Source: an uncultured Syntrophobacteraceae bacterium
Lineage (GTDB): Bacteria > Desulfobacterota > Syntrophobacteria > Syntrophobacterales > Syntrophobacteraceae
DNA length: 12,640 bases
Direction of reading: 5' to 3'
NCBI GenBank assembly: GCA_937889795.1
Contig: CALBZH010000108.1
Location: 1 to 12,640, forward strand
Part shown: positions 6,465 through 12,593 of the stretch, in pieces
How positions within the stretch are numbered: the stretch's first letter is position 1
How the letters are laid out: each line of letters starts with the position of its first letter
The notes under the pieces: generated by a model
Databases searched by the model: none
Told to the model about the DNA's origin: nothing
What the model saw: the letters and a program-made list of their open reading frames with translations, nothing else
Translations under genes and position numbers: made by a program

Positions 6465-7922
6465 ATGCGCAATCGACCAAAACCGACTTGGCAGACCGTC
6501 TTGATCCTGGGGATTTTCATGGCAATCCTACCGGGAGGTTTCTTGGCCTTGCCCGCTGCCCAGGCGGCCAACCCGGGCAAGGATGCCCCCCCATCGTTTG
6601 CGGATTTGGCTGATCAGGTAAAGCATGCTGTTGTGAACATTTCCACGACGCAAGTCGTGAAGGAAAGCCCGATGCAGCCTTTTATGCAGCCCAACTCACC
6701 CTTTCGCGACTTCTTCGGCGATGACTTCTTCAAGAAGTTCTTTGGTGACCAGCCGCAAAGCGGAATGAAGACCCACGCCCTTGGGTCCGGCCTCATCATC
6801 GGAGACGACGGGTTGATCCTCACAAACAACCATGTCGTTGAAAAAGCAGATGAAATCAAAATCAAGACCACGACCAACGAGAAGGAGTACGACGCAAAGG
6901 TGGTGGGACGAGATCCCAAGACCGATTTGGCCTTGATTCGAGTTACAGCTGACGCGAAGTTTCCCAAGCCGGCAACCCTTGGCAACTCGGATACGATCCG
7001 CGTTGGGGATTGGGTCATGGCCGTAGGCAATCCGTTTGGGCTTGACCATACGGTCACCGCCGGAATCATCAGCGCCAAAGGCCGTGTGATTGGCGCCGGG
7101 CCTTATGACGATTTCCTCCAAACGGACGCCGCCATCAACCCGGGCAATAGCGGCGGTCCGCTTTTCAACATGAGCGGGGAGGTCGTGGGCATCAATACGG
7201 CGATCGTGGCCCAGGGGCAGGGGATCGGCTTTGCAATTCCCATCAACCTGGCCAAAGAGATCATGACTCAGCTGAAAACCGGCAAGGTAACCCGCGGCTG
7301 GCTGGGCATCATGATCCAGGATCTTACTCCGGACTTGGCGAAGTCATTTGAGATTACCGAGACCAAGGGAGTGATCGTCGCCGACGTGGTGACCGACGGG
7401 CCCGCCGACAAGGCAGGGCTGAAGCGGGGGGACGTCATAACCAAGCTGAACGGCAAAGAAATCGAAAACGCTCACGCCCTCTCACGTATGGTTGCCGGTA
7501 CTGCTCCTGATGGGCAAGTGAGCGTCACGATCGTTCGCGACGGGAAAGAAAAAGAAATCAAGGCGACCGTCGGCACGATGCCGGCCGAAAGCGCCGAAGC
7601 CGGGCCGTCGAAGAAAGAATCGTCCTGGGGTATAACGGTTCAAAACCTGACACCTGAGCTCGCTCAGCGATTCGACTGGGATGAAAAGGAGCGCGGCGTC
7701 GTGATCTCTTCGGTTCAACCGGGAAGTCCGGCCGGAGAAGCCAAGCTGCGCGCCGGTGATCTCATCAAGGAGGTCAACCGGCAGAAGATTCAAAACCTCA
7801 AGGACTACAATACGGCCGTTCAGAAGACAAAGAAGGGGGAGAGTCTGCTGCTGCTCGTCAAGCGCGGAGATCGAACCTTCTATGTCGCTCTGAAGTCGAG
7901 CTCCGGGGCCAAAGAAGAATAA
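6465..7922 (+). CDS. degP: Periplasmic serine protease/chaperone, HtrA (DegP) family
   Basis: This is a 485-residue Do-type protease that degrades or refolds damaged envelope proteins. A signal peptide with hydrophobic core VLILGIFMAILPGGFLAL ends at AQA (about residue 35), so the protein acts in the periplasm. The trypsin-like domain follows, with the triad His123 (TNNHVVE), Asp154 (KTDLALIRV) and Ser229 (NPGNSGGPL). Two PDZ domains follow, about 272-362 (starting RGWLGIMIQ) and about 385-478 (starting SWGITVQNL). A Phe-rich LA-loop segment (FRDFFGDDFFKKFFG, 80-94) is typical of DegP/DegQ. Length and domain order match the family. The ATG at 6465 is preceded by AGAGAGGA at about 8 bases. It heads a three-gene run: the HNH gene starts 7 bases after its stop. 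Three inverted repeats lie in its leader. Confidence 0.97.
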   Translation: MRNRPKPTWQTVLILGIFMAILPGGFLALPAAQAANPGKDAPPSFADLADQVKHAVVNISTTQVVKESPMQPFMQPNSPFRDFFGDDFFKKFFGDQPQSGMKTHALGSGLIIGDDGLILTNNHVVEKADEIKIKTTTNEKEYDAKVVGRDPKTDLALIRVTADAKFPKPATLGNSDTIRVGDWVMAVGNPFGLDHTVTAGIISAKGRVIGAGPYDDFLQTDAAINPGNSGGPLFNMSGEVVGINTAIVAQGQGIGFAIPINLAKEIMTQLKTGKVTRGWLGIMIQDLTPDLAKSFEITETKGVIVADVVTDGPADKAGLKRGDVITKLNGKEIENAHALSRMVAGTAPDGQVSVTIVRDGKEKEIKATVGTMPAESAEAGPSKKESSWGITVQNLTPELAQRFDWDEKERGVVISSVQPGSPAGEAKLRAGDLIKEVNRQKIQNLKDYNTAVQKTKKGESLLLLVKRGDRTFYVALKSSSGAKEE

Positions 7923-7929
7923 CGCGCCC

Positions 7930-8307
7930 ATGAATCGAGAAGGCTCTCAGCCCTATTTCATCATCTCAGTCGCACCCGAGGTCGTCAAACGCGAAAAGGA
8001 AAAGGCACGGGCGCTTCGAAAAACCCAGTGGTGGCAACGCCAGTTGGCAAAAGGCGTGTGCCACTACTGTGGGGGCCGATTCCCGCCCAATGAGCTCACC
8101 ATGGATCACATGGTGCCGCTCATCCGTGGGGGACGCTCCACCCGTGGGAATGTGGTCCCCGCCTGCAAGGACTGCAATAACAGAAAGAAATATTTGCTGC
8201 CCATCGAATGGGATGCGTATCTCCGATCACTTTCCAAGCCGACGGCCGGCGACGGGTCCGTTCCCCATGCACACGGGTGCCAGGAAGACGATCATGGAAG
8301 AATGTAA
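7930..8307 (+). CDS. HNH-type nuclease-fold protein
   Basis: This 125-residue protein has a compact HNH zinc-finger nuclease core. Cys44-x-x-Cys47 (CHYC) and Cys79-x-x-Cys82 (CKDC) would bind a structural metal. MDHMVPL supplies Asp59-His60, and RGNVVPAC supplies Asn74; DCNNRKK closes the motif. A basic, helical stretch rich in Lys and Arg (residues 20-40) precedes the core and may contact DNA. Members of this superfamily cut or nick DNA, but small free-standing versions like this have varied and mostly unknown roles. It starts 7 bases after the degP stop and overlaps the next gene by 14 bases, so co-transcription with degP is likely although a functional link is not obvious. Confidence 0.88.
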   Translation: MNREGSQPYFIISVAPEVVKREKEKARALRKTQWWQRQLAKGVCHYCGGRFPPNELTMDHMVPLIRGGRSTRGNVVPACKDCNNRKKYLLPIEWDAYLRSLSKPTAGDGSVPHAHGCQEDDHGRM

Positions 8308-8479
8308 GCGATGCAAGCTGGCCATTTACTGCTACTCAGATTCAAGCACATGGGTATTCCGCACCAAGCAGGAAATGGATGAAAAACTTGCCGAGATGGA
8401 GGAGTGTCACCTTCATGAGCAGGTGAAGCGCATGAAGGCAGCCGAAGGGGAAGCATGCTCGGAGGCGGGTGTGGCTTGA
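8294..8479 (+). CDS. Small Cys-rich protein of unknown function
   Basis: This 61-residue protein begins at the ATG at 8294, inside the end of the HNH gene, with AGGA about 9 bases upstream. It opens with MEECKRCKLAIYCYSDSSTW, giving Cys4-x-x-Cys7 and Cys13; Cys38 lies in EMEECHLHEQ, so a metal site is possible. The Glu/Lys-rich helical part (FRTKQEMDEKLAEMEE) follows. I recall similar short proteins in Desulfobacterota but know of no function. The 14-base overlap with the HNH gene suggests coupled translation. Confidence 0.72.
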   Translation: MEECKRCKLAIYCYSDSSTWVFRTKQEMDEKLAEMEECHLHEQVKRMKAAEGEACSEAGVA

Positions 8480-8499
8480 CCCTCGCCCCTCACCGGGAA

Positions 8500-8533
8500 A
8501 GCCCGACACCATGCAGAGCTCGTGTGTCGGGCT
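8500..8533 (-). terminator. Stem-loop between convergent genes
   Basis: AGCCCGACAC (8500-8509) and GTGTCGGGCT (8524-8533) form a perfect 10-bp stem with a 14-base loop. It lies between the Cys-rich gene and the DsrE2-like gene, which converge. On the minus strand the stem is followed by TTTCCCGG; on the plus strand by GC-rich sequence. It most likely ends the DsrE2-like transcript, perhaps both. Confidence 0.6.
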
Positions 8534-8585
8534 GCCCAGCCGAGCGCGCCTTGCTCGCTCAAAACCGCTTCGATATTTTGGAAAA

Positions 8586-9071
8586 TCAGGTGAACATGTT
8601 GATCTTGCAATGCCTAGCGTGCTTCAGATAGTCCTCGGCGGTCTGGATCTCTACCCCGTCGATGAAATCCTCTGGTTTCAGCCCCATCATGTCGATCGTC
8701 ATCCTGCAAGCCACGAACTTCACGCCTTCCGCCTGAGCCATGTCCATCATCTCTTCCAGCGTCGGGATCCCGGCCTGGTCGATCTGCTTTTTCATCATCC
8801 ACGTTGCGACCGAGGCCATGCCTGGAATGGCCCCCATGACTCCTGGCGGAATGAATTGCGTCCTGTCCACTCCCCCCTTCCGGATGATGTTGATGCCCAT
8901 GAAGGTATAAAACACCGTCGCTTCCATCCCCAAACGCCGGGCATTGATGGCAAGAACCAGGGCGGGATAAGCCCCGTCCAGGGTCCCCCTACTGCAGATG
9001 AACGTGCAGGACTCTCGTTGCTCCCCGGCCGGAGACGTTGTGACTTCCTGATTGACTGCGATCTCGGACAT
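8586..9071 (-). CDS. DsrE2-like sulfur-carrier family protein
   Basis: This 161-residue cytoplasmic protein belongs to the DsrE/DsrF-like superfamily (DrsE_2 type), whose members carry or relay sulfur as cysteine persulfide. The first half shows the family's beta-alpha start CTFICSRGTLDGAYPALVLA and VFYTFMGINIIRKG. The second half has FVACRMTIDMMGLKPEDFIDGVE; Cys122 there is the position I take as the family's conserved cysteine. Cys22, Cys26 and Cys155 are further cysteines. The ATG at 9071 has a strong AGGGAGG about 9 bases upstream. It lies 85 bases downstream of the ArsR-type gene on the same strand, so the two probably form an operon in which the regulator controls sulfur handling. A hydrophobic Gly/Met-rich middle (PGVMGAIPGMASVATWMM) is usual for the family. 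Confidence 0.87.
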   Translation of the reverse strand: MSEIAVNQEVTTSPAGEQRESCTFICSRGTLDGAYPALVLAINARRLGMEATVFYTFMGINIIRKGGVDRTQFIPPGVMGAIPGMASVATWMMKKQIDQAGIPTLEEMMDMAQAEGVKFVACRMTIDMMGLKPEDFIDGVEIQTAEDYLKHARHCKINMFT

Positions 9072-9156
9072 CGATTTAAACCTCCCTCGTGATCCTTGCT
9101 TGTTGCTCGGCGATTTGCCCGGAAACGATGCTCACGTTCCCCTGCATGTCTTCGAC

Positions 9157-9501
9157 CTAAGCTTTCCTCGTGGTGCTCAGGGTCTCCTTCAGCAGATCAT
9201 TCGCCTGCTGCTCACGCACACATTGAATGATCTTGGACACCCGCGGGTCGGCAAGCACATAGTAAACTTGGTTCCCGCTGCGCCGCGAGCTCAGCACTCC
9301 CTTCGCCTTCATGAGATTGAGCTGCTGGGACACGTACGGCTGCTGGGCCCCCAGGAGCTGGCAGAGAGCCGTGACGGTCAGCTCCTCCTTGTCGAGCAGA
9401 TCGACAATCTGGAGACGCACCGGATGGGCGACGGTCTTCAGAACTTCCGCCGCTCGCTCCAATTGGACCGCTTCCAGCATGGGCCTTGATTCTTCCGACA
9501 T
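9157..9501 (-). CDS. ArsR/SmtB-family transcriptional regulator
   Basis: This 114-residue winged-helix repressor has the standard layout: LKTVAHPVRLQIVDLL (22-36), the recognition helix-turn-helix ALCQLLGAQQPYVSQQLNLMKAK (45-67; Ser58-Gln59-Gln60 at the DNA face), and the wing SSRRSGNQVYYVLAD (71-85). Where ArsR has the metal-binding ELCVCDLC motif this protein reads ELTVTALC, so only the last Cys (Cys47) remains. A second cysteine, Cys94, sits in the last helix (IIQCVREQQ). A two-cysteine regulator beside a DsrE-type gene suggests a thiol-redox or persulfide sensor like BigR/SqrR, although the Cys positions differ from those; this is inference. The ATG at 9501 has AGGAGGGT about 4 bases upstream. 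Two palindromes in its promoter suggest autoregulation. Its TAG stop is followed by 26 sense codons in the same frame. Confidence 0.9.
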   Translation of the reverse strand: MSEESRPMLEAVQLERAAEVLKTVAHPVRLQIVDLLDKEELTVTALCQLLGAQQPYVSQQLNLMKAKGVLSSRRSGNQVYYVLADPRVSKIIQCVREQQANDLLKETLSTTRKA

Positions 9502-9522
9502 GACACCCTCCTAAAGATACAT

Positions 9523-9575
9523 TTCAATATTGAATTAGTTGGATATTAGAATATACCACTATTCAGAAATATCAA
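9523..9575 (-). promoter_or_regulatory. Promoter and paired operator of the arsR-dsrE2 unit
   Basis: On the minus strand TTGATA (9570-9575) and TATTCT (9548-9553) are 16 bases apart and make a fair -35/-10 pair. Two 12-base inverted repeats flank or overlap it: ATATT-AG-AATAT (9543-9554), covering the -10 box, and the perfect palindrome TTCAATATTGAA (9523-9534), downstream in the leader. Their centres are exactly 20 bases apart, about two helical turns, as expected for two repressor dimers on the same face. The downstream ArsR-family protein is the obvious candidate ligand. Confidence 0.65.
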
Positions 9576-9587
9576 GTCTGCTTGTAC

Positions 9588-9623
9588 AAAAAAGCCCCCT
9601 TCTCCGACGAGAGAAGGGGGCTT
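9588..9623 (-). terminator. Strong intrinsic terminator
   Basis: AAGCCCCCTTCTC (9592-9604) pairs perfectly over 13 bases with GAGAAGGGGGCTT (9611-9623), with a 6-base loop. On the minus strand the stem runs into six T (9588-9593). It ends the transcript of the gene at 9662-10393 and insulates it from the arsR promoter just beyond. Confidence 0.92.
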
Positions 9624-9661
9624 GAATGATTCCTAGCAGTGACGCTCAGCGCTTCCGGCCC

Positions 9662-10393
9662 TTAGCCGGGGTACACGTTCCCTGTTTCCATGATGCTCCA
9701 GCCGTTTCGCGTCTTTCCGAGCAGCAGGTTGACCTGCCAGCCCACGCGGCAGTGATCCGTGATCTCTTTTGGCAGCCGCACCTCCACCTGATCCGGGCTC
9801 GACATGGCAGACAAATGGACTAGTCCCGGCTCCACCTTTTCAATGATGAAATAATCGTCGAGCTCGGCCGTCCAATAGCGCGGCGCGTGGGTCTGTGAAA
9901 ATTCATAAAGAAGCCTGGCCAGCCGTTCGACCGCCGGTAGCTCCCGGGTGGCCTCGGCCGCAATGGCACTCGCTTTGTTTGCCTGCTCCTGGTCGATATG
10001 GCCTTTCTCCTCAAGCCACTTGACGAGCTTCTTCGACACCGTCCCCGCCCCGTGCAGGAGCGCCTCAGATGAGATCACCTTTCGAATCATGAAGAAGTTG
10101 AGGAAGTAAGAGAGGGAAGGCAATATCTTGTCGGGACCGAAAATCGTACAAAAGTCGAGGTTCTTGTATTCGTAGAACCGCTCGTACATGGCGCTTTCGG
10201 ATGAGCTGGTCAGTTCATTGAAGCCATAGGAGTTCAGGCAATGGCGATAAAGATCGGCCACTTCCACGTAGCGCCGGTACGTCTTTGGCTTAAGGCGTCC
10301 CTTCTGGCTGCGCAGGAACTCCTTGAAGATGTCGTCAATGTTCGGCTTGGCGACTGTAGGAAACTGAAGAAGCTTGCTGCTGGTCTGCGTCAT
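9662..10393 (-). CDS. Conserved protein with integrase-like N-terminal domain
   Basis: This 243-residue protein is of unknown function. Residues 17-61 (NIDDIFKEFLRSQKGRLKPK, then a TYRRY helix) look like the SAM-like core-binding domain at the front of tyrosine recombinases, but no catalytic R-H-R-Y domain follows. The middle contains FGPDKILPSLSYFLNFFMIRK and LVKWLEEKGHI, both helical. The C-terminal part (about 165-243) is rich in beta strands, for example YFIIEKVEPGLVHL, and ends WSIMETGNVYPG. I recall close relatives annotated only as hypothetical. The start ATG (10393) is overlapped by the stop of a seven-codon frame (ATG at 10413, MKTGKKR) as ATGA; AAGAAGAG abuts the ATG, so the ribosome site is poor and coupling with that mini-frame is possible. 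It ends at a strong terminator. Confidence 0.8.
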   Translation of the reverse strand: MTQTSSKLLQFPTVAKPNIDDIFKEFLRSQKGRLKPKTYRRYVEVADLYRHCLNSYGFNELTSSSESAMYERFYEYKNLDFCTIFGPDKILPSLSYFLNFFMIRKVISSEALLHGAGTVSKKLVKWLEEKGHIDQEQANKASAIAAEATRELPAVERLARLLYEFSQTHAPRYWTAELDDYFIIEKVEPGLVHLSAMSSPDQVEVRLPKEITDHCRVGWQVNLLLGKTRNGWSIMETGNVYPG

Positions 10394-10446
10394 CTCTTCT
10401 TACCCGTTTTCATCGTGCAACGCCATCGAGCTGAAGGCAAGCTGCC

Positions 10447-10764
10447 TTATATCCGGACTCCACAGTTTGGGCAATACCTAAAATCTTTGTCCAGAACGAA
10501 GCCGCACTGCGAGCAGCGAGCAGCCGGAGGACCGGCGTTCCAAGCCCGTCCGATGGGTTCATCCGGACTTGAAACGGCTCCGCAACGATCGCAAATCACA
10601 ACTGGATCGCCGCGTTTGACAGGGAACAGGGGAATGAAGAACAGGCTTAAATAGTGGTCAATGCGCCGGAGTCGAGCCTGCGCAAGCCCGCATGCGGGGC
10701 AGAGTCTGGGAGAATCGTCCAGAGTCACGGTCTTGGGCTGCACGCCGCCAATAAAGAAGAACAT
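10447..10764 (-). CDS. Zinc-ribbon protein
   Basis: This 105-residue protein has four CxxC knuckles: Cys22/25 (CPAC), Cys58/61 (CDRC), Cys84/87 (CSQC) and Cys98/101 (CPNC). They make two likely zinc ribbons, the second of the common short type near the C-terminus (RCSQCGFVLDKDFRYCPNCG). Between the first two knuckles is a hydrophobic stretch HYLSLFFIPLFPVKRG, typical of a widespread family of small zinc-ribbon proteins with no set role. The ATG at 10764 has GAGGAA 5 bases upstream. It lies 133 bases after trpF and 53 bases before the integrase-like gene, all on the minus strand, so it may share a transcript with either. Confidence 0.85.
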   Translation of the reverse strand: MFFFIGGVQPKTVTLDDSPRLCPACGLAQARLRRIDHYLSLFFIPLFPVKRGDPVVICDRCGAVSSPDEPIGRAWNAGPPAARCSQCGFVLDKDFRYCPNCGVRI

Positions 10765-10897
10765 CCGGTTCCTCGCCTGGCCACAATCAACAGTACCAAC
10801 GGTTCAATTCATTCATACCACAAAGCAAACCGGATGACCATGAGAACACTGCGGCTGCAAGGTATTTTGAGGTATTCCACCCCTCCAAAATTCACCA

Positions 10898-11587
10898 TCA
10901 GGAAAAGACCGAGCGACCGTTCTCGGCTCCCCCAAGGTCTCGAACCGCGCGCAGGAATTCTTTAACCTTTTGGAGGTCCTTTCGGCCGGGCTTCGCCTCG
11001 ACCCCCGAGCTGATATCGACGGCATCCGGGCATGCCTCCCGAATGGCATCGACGACGTTGCCAGGAGTCAATCCTCCTGCCAGAATGGTTGGATAAGTCT
11101 CGGCAACGGCCCTGGCCATCCCCCAGTCCCAGATCATAGCGTTTCCACCCGGCAAGACGCCTCCCGCACATTCCACCAGGAAGGCCGTCACCGCATATTG
11201 GTCAGCAGCATCGAATCCCGGGCTGGCATTGGGGAAAAGCGTTTTGAACACCCGCACGCCTCGATCCATCAGCCGGGCCGCCATTGGAGGCGACTCTTTC
11301 CCATGGAGCTGGACCGCCGTGAGCCCGCAATCTCGGATCTTCTGAGTGACCGTCTCGAAGCTTTCGTTGACGAACACTCCGACTTTGGCCACGTGCGGCG
11401 GCAAGGCGAGGGCGATGGCGTTCGCCTGCTCATCCGCCACAAAACGAGGGCTCTTCGGGAAAAACACCAAACCGATGGCATCGGCCCCCAAATCGGCGCA
11501 CCCGACGGCCTCGTCCACCCGCGTGAGACCGCAGATTTTTACCTGACAGGCCTTGCCGCACCCTGCAATCCGGCTTGTCTCGGTCAC
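10898..11587 (-). CDS. trpF: Phosphoribosylanthranilate isomerase
   Basis: This 229-residue TIM-barrel enzyme converts phosphoribosylanthranilate to CdRP, the step before TrpC in tryptophan synthesis. Family motifs appear in order: VKICGLTRVDEA with catalytic Cys19, GLVFFPKSPRFV, VGVFVN, VQLHGKE, ILAGGLTPGNV (phosphate-binding) and DISSGVEAKPGRKD. One site is unusual: the strand that normally ends in the catalytic Asp before GGTG reads FLVECAGGVLPGGNAMIWDW, giving Glu139 in place of Asp and GGNA in place of GGTG. Activity may persist, since Glu is also acidic. The start is GTG at 11587, chosen because GGAGGAGGG lies just upstream and GTGA overlaps the trpC stop by 4 bases (translational coupling). 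About 13 residues precede the first core strand, slightly longer than usual. Confidence 0.95.
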   Translation of the reverse strand: MTETSRIAGCGKACQVKICGLTRVDEAVGCADLGADAIGLVFFPKSPRFVADEQANAIALALPPHVAKVGVFVNESFETVTQKIRDCGLTAVQLHGKESPPMAARLMDRGVRVFKTLFPNASPGFDAADQYAVTAFLVECAGGVLPGGNAMIWDWGMARAVAETYPTILAGGLTPGNVVDAIREACPDAVDISSGVEAKPGRKDLQKVKEFLRAVRDLGGAENGRSVFS

Positions 11588-12393
11588 GCCTTTCCCTCCT
11601 CCGGCCGCCCCAGGAGTGCCCCGAGAAACCGCTCAGGATTATCAGCCCGCACGATGCTTTCTCCAATGAGGAAATTCCAGATTCCGGCGTCCCTAAGTCG
11701 CTGGATGTCGCTCGGGCTGTGAATGCCGCTCTCGGCCACCGCGATCCGCTCCCCGTCGAACCGCTTAACCAGGTCGATGGAGGTCTGCAGGTCGGTCTTG
11801 AAGGTCGTGAGATCGCGGTTGTTGATTCCGATCAGCCGGGCACCCGCACCCATCGCTGTCTCCAGCTCAGGCAGCGAATGAACCTCAACGAGTGCATCGA
11901 GCTTCAGCTCTTTGCACAGCTTCAGGTACGCCGTCAATTGCTCCGGCTCAAGCGCCCGCACGATGAGCAGAACCGCATCGGCGCTCCAGCAGGCTGCTTC
12001 GTAAAGTTGATACTCGGAAACGACAAAATCCTTGCGCAGCACAGGCAGCCGGACGCTCGCCCGAACCGCCCGCAGATCATCCGGAGACCCGAAGAAGAAT
12101 TCTCGGTCCGTCAGCACCGAGATGGCAGCCGCTCCGCCCCGTTCATAAGCCTGCGCGTAGGCCGCCGCGTCCAGGTCTCTGCGAATGAAGCCCTTCGAAG
12201 GAGAGCCCCGTTTGATTTCGGCGATGATGTTAGCCCCCAGGGGGCCTGGCGACGCCAAGGCTGCCACGAATCGGGGTGTTACGCCTCCCTTCTCAGCCTG
12301 CTCCCTCAAAGCGCTTTCCGGGATCTTGACCCGTGCGTCCTGCACTTCCCGTTTCTTGGCCTCCAAGATCGCCGTCAGTCGGTCTGGATTCAT
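11584..12393 (-). CDS. trpC: Indole-3-glycerol phosphate synthase
   Basis: This 269-residue TIM-barrel enzyme closes the indole ring of indole-3-glycerol phosphate in tryptophan synthesis. All the main active-site motifs are present: Glu59 and Lys61 in AEIKRGSPSKG, Lys121 in PVLRKDFVV, Glu170 in ALVEVHS, Asn191/192 in GINNRDL, and Glu221-Ser222 in AESGIHSPSD, followed by the phosphate loop FLIGESIVRA. Length is normal. The ATG at 12393 has GGAAGGAA about 9 bases upstream. Its TGA overlaps the GTG of trpF, and the C-terminal codons contain trpF's ribosome site. In the usual order trpD would lie just upstream on the same strand; here only an inverted trpD piece is found, which is probably an assembly artefact. 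Confidence 0.97.
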   Translation of the reverse strand: MNPDRLTAILEAKKREVQDARVKIPESALREQAEKGGVTPRFVAALASPGPLGANIIAEIKRGSPSKGFIRRDLDAAAYAQAYERGGAAAISVLTDREFFFGSPDDLRAVRASVRLPVLRKDFVVSEYQLYEAACWSADAVLLIVRALEPEQLTAYLKLCKELKLDALVEVHSLPELETAMGAGARLIGINNRDLTTFKTDLQTSIDLVKRFDGERIAVAESGIHSPSDIQRLRDAGIWNFLIGESIVRADNPERFLGALLGRPEEGKA

Positions 12394-12441
12394 AGGGGTA
12401 GGTTCCTTCCTGGCCGGATGTCTGCTTTCTCAAGTTGACAG

Positions 12442-12593
12442 ATCCTCAACACCAACGCCCCCCTGGGGCGATGGATCAGCCCTGATGCGGCTGATTTTGC
12501 CGAGGGAATTCGGCTCTCGGAAGACTCTCTCGACAGCGGGGCGGCCTCCGCAAAGCTCGAAGGCCTGGCTCGTTTTACCCAGGAGCATCAGGG
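12442..12593 (+). pseudogene. trpD: trpD 3' fragment, inverted at contig end
   Basis: This frame reads NAPLGRWISPDAADFAEGIR, then LSEDSLDSGAASAKLEGLAR, then FTQEHQ. It matches the C-terminal end of anthranilate phosphoribosyltransferase (AEGI...SGAA.AKLEGL). It is open from just after a TGA at 12436-12438 to the point where Illumina adapter begins. Only about 50 residues remain, with neither start nor natural stop. It is oriented opposite to trpC, whereas a trpD-trpC operon would place it on the minus strand. Since it runs directly into adapter, it is probably a short-insert read joined in the wrong orientation and not a true gene fragment. Confidence 0.8.

Noticed and set aside
8469..9092. 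207-codon plus-strand frame
   Set aside because: Shadow of the DsrE2-like gene, which has a strong ribosome site and family motifs on the minus strand.
10434..10448. AAGGCA-AGC-TGCCTT hairpin at the end of the zinc-ribbon gene
   Set aside because: Six-bp stem with a 3-base loop and no T run on either side; too weak to call a terminator.
10970..11722. 250-codon plus-strand frame, and a similar 287-codon frame at 11575-12438
   Set aside because: Antisense shadows of trpF and trpC, which carry all the expected motifs on the minus strand.
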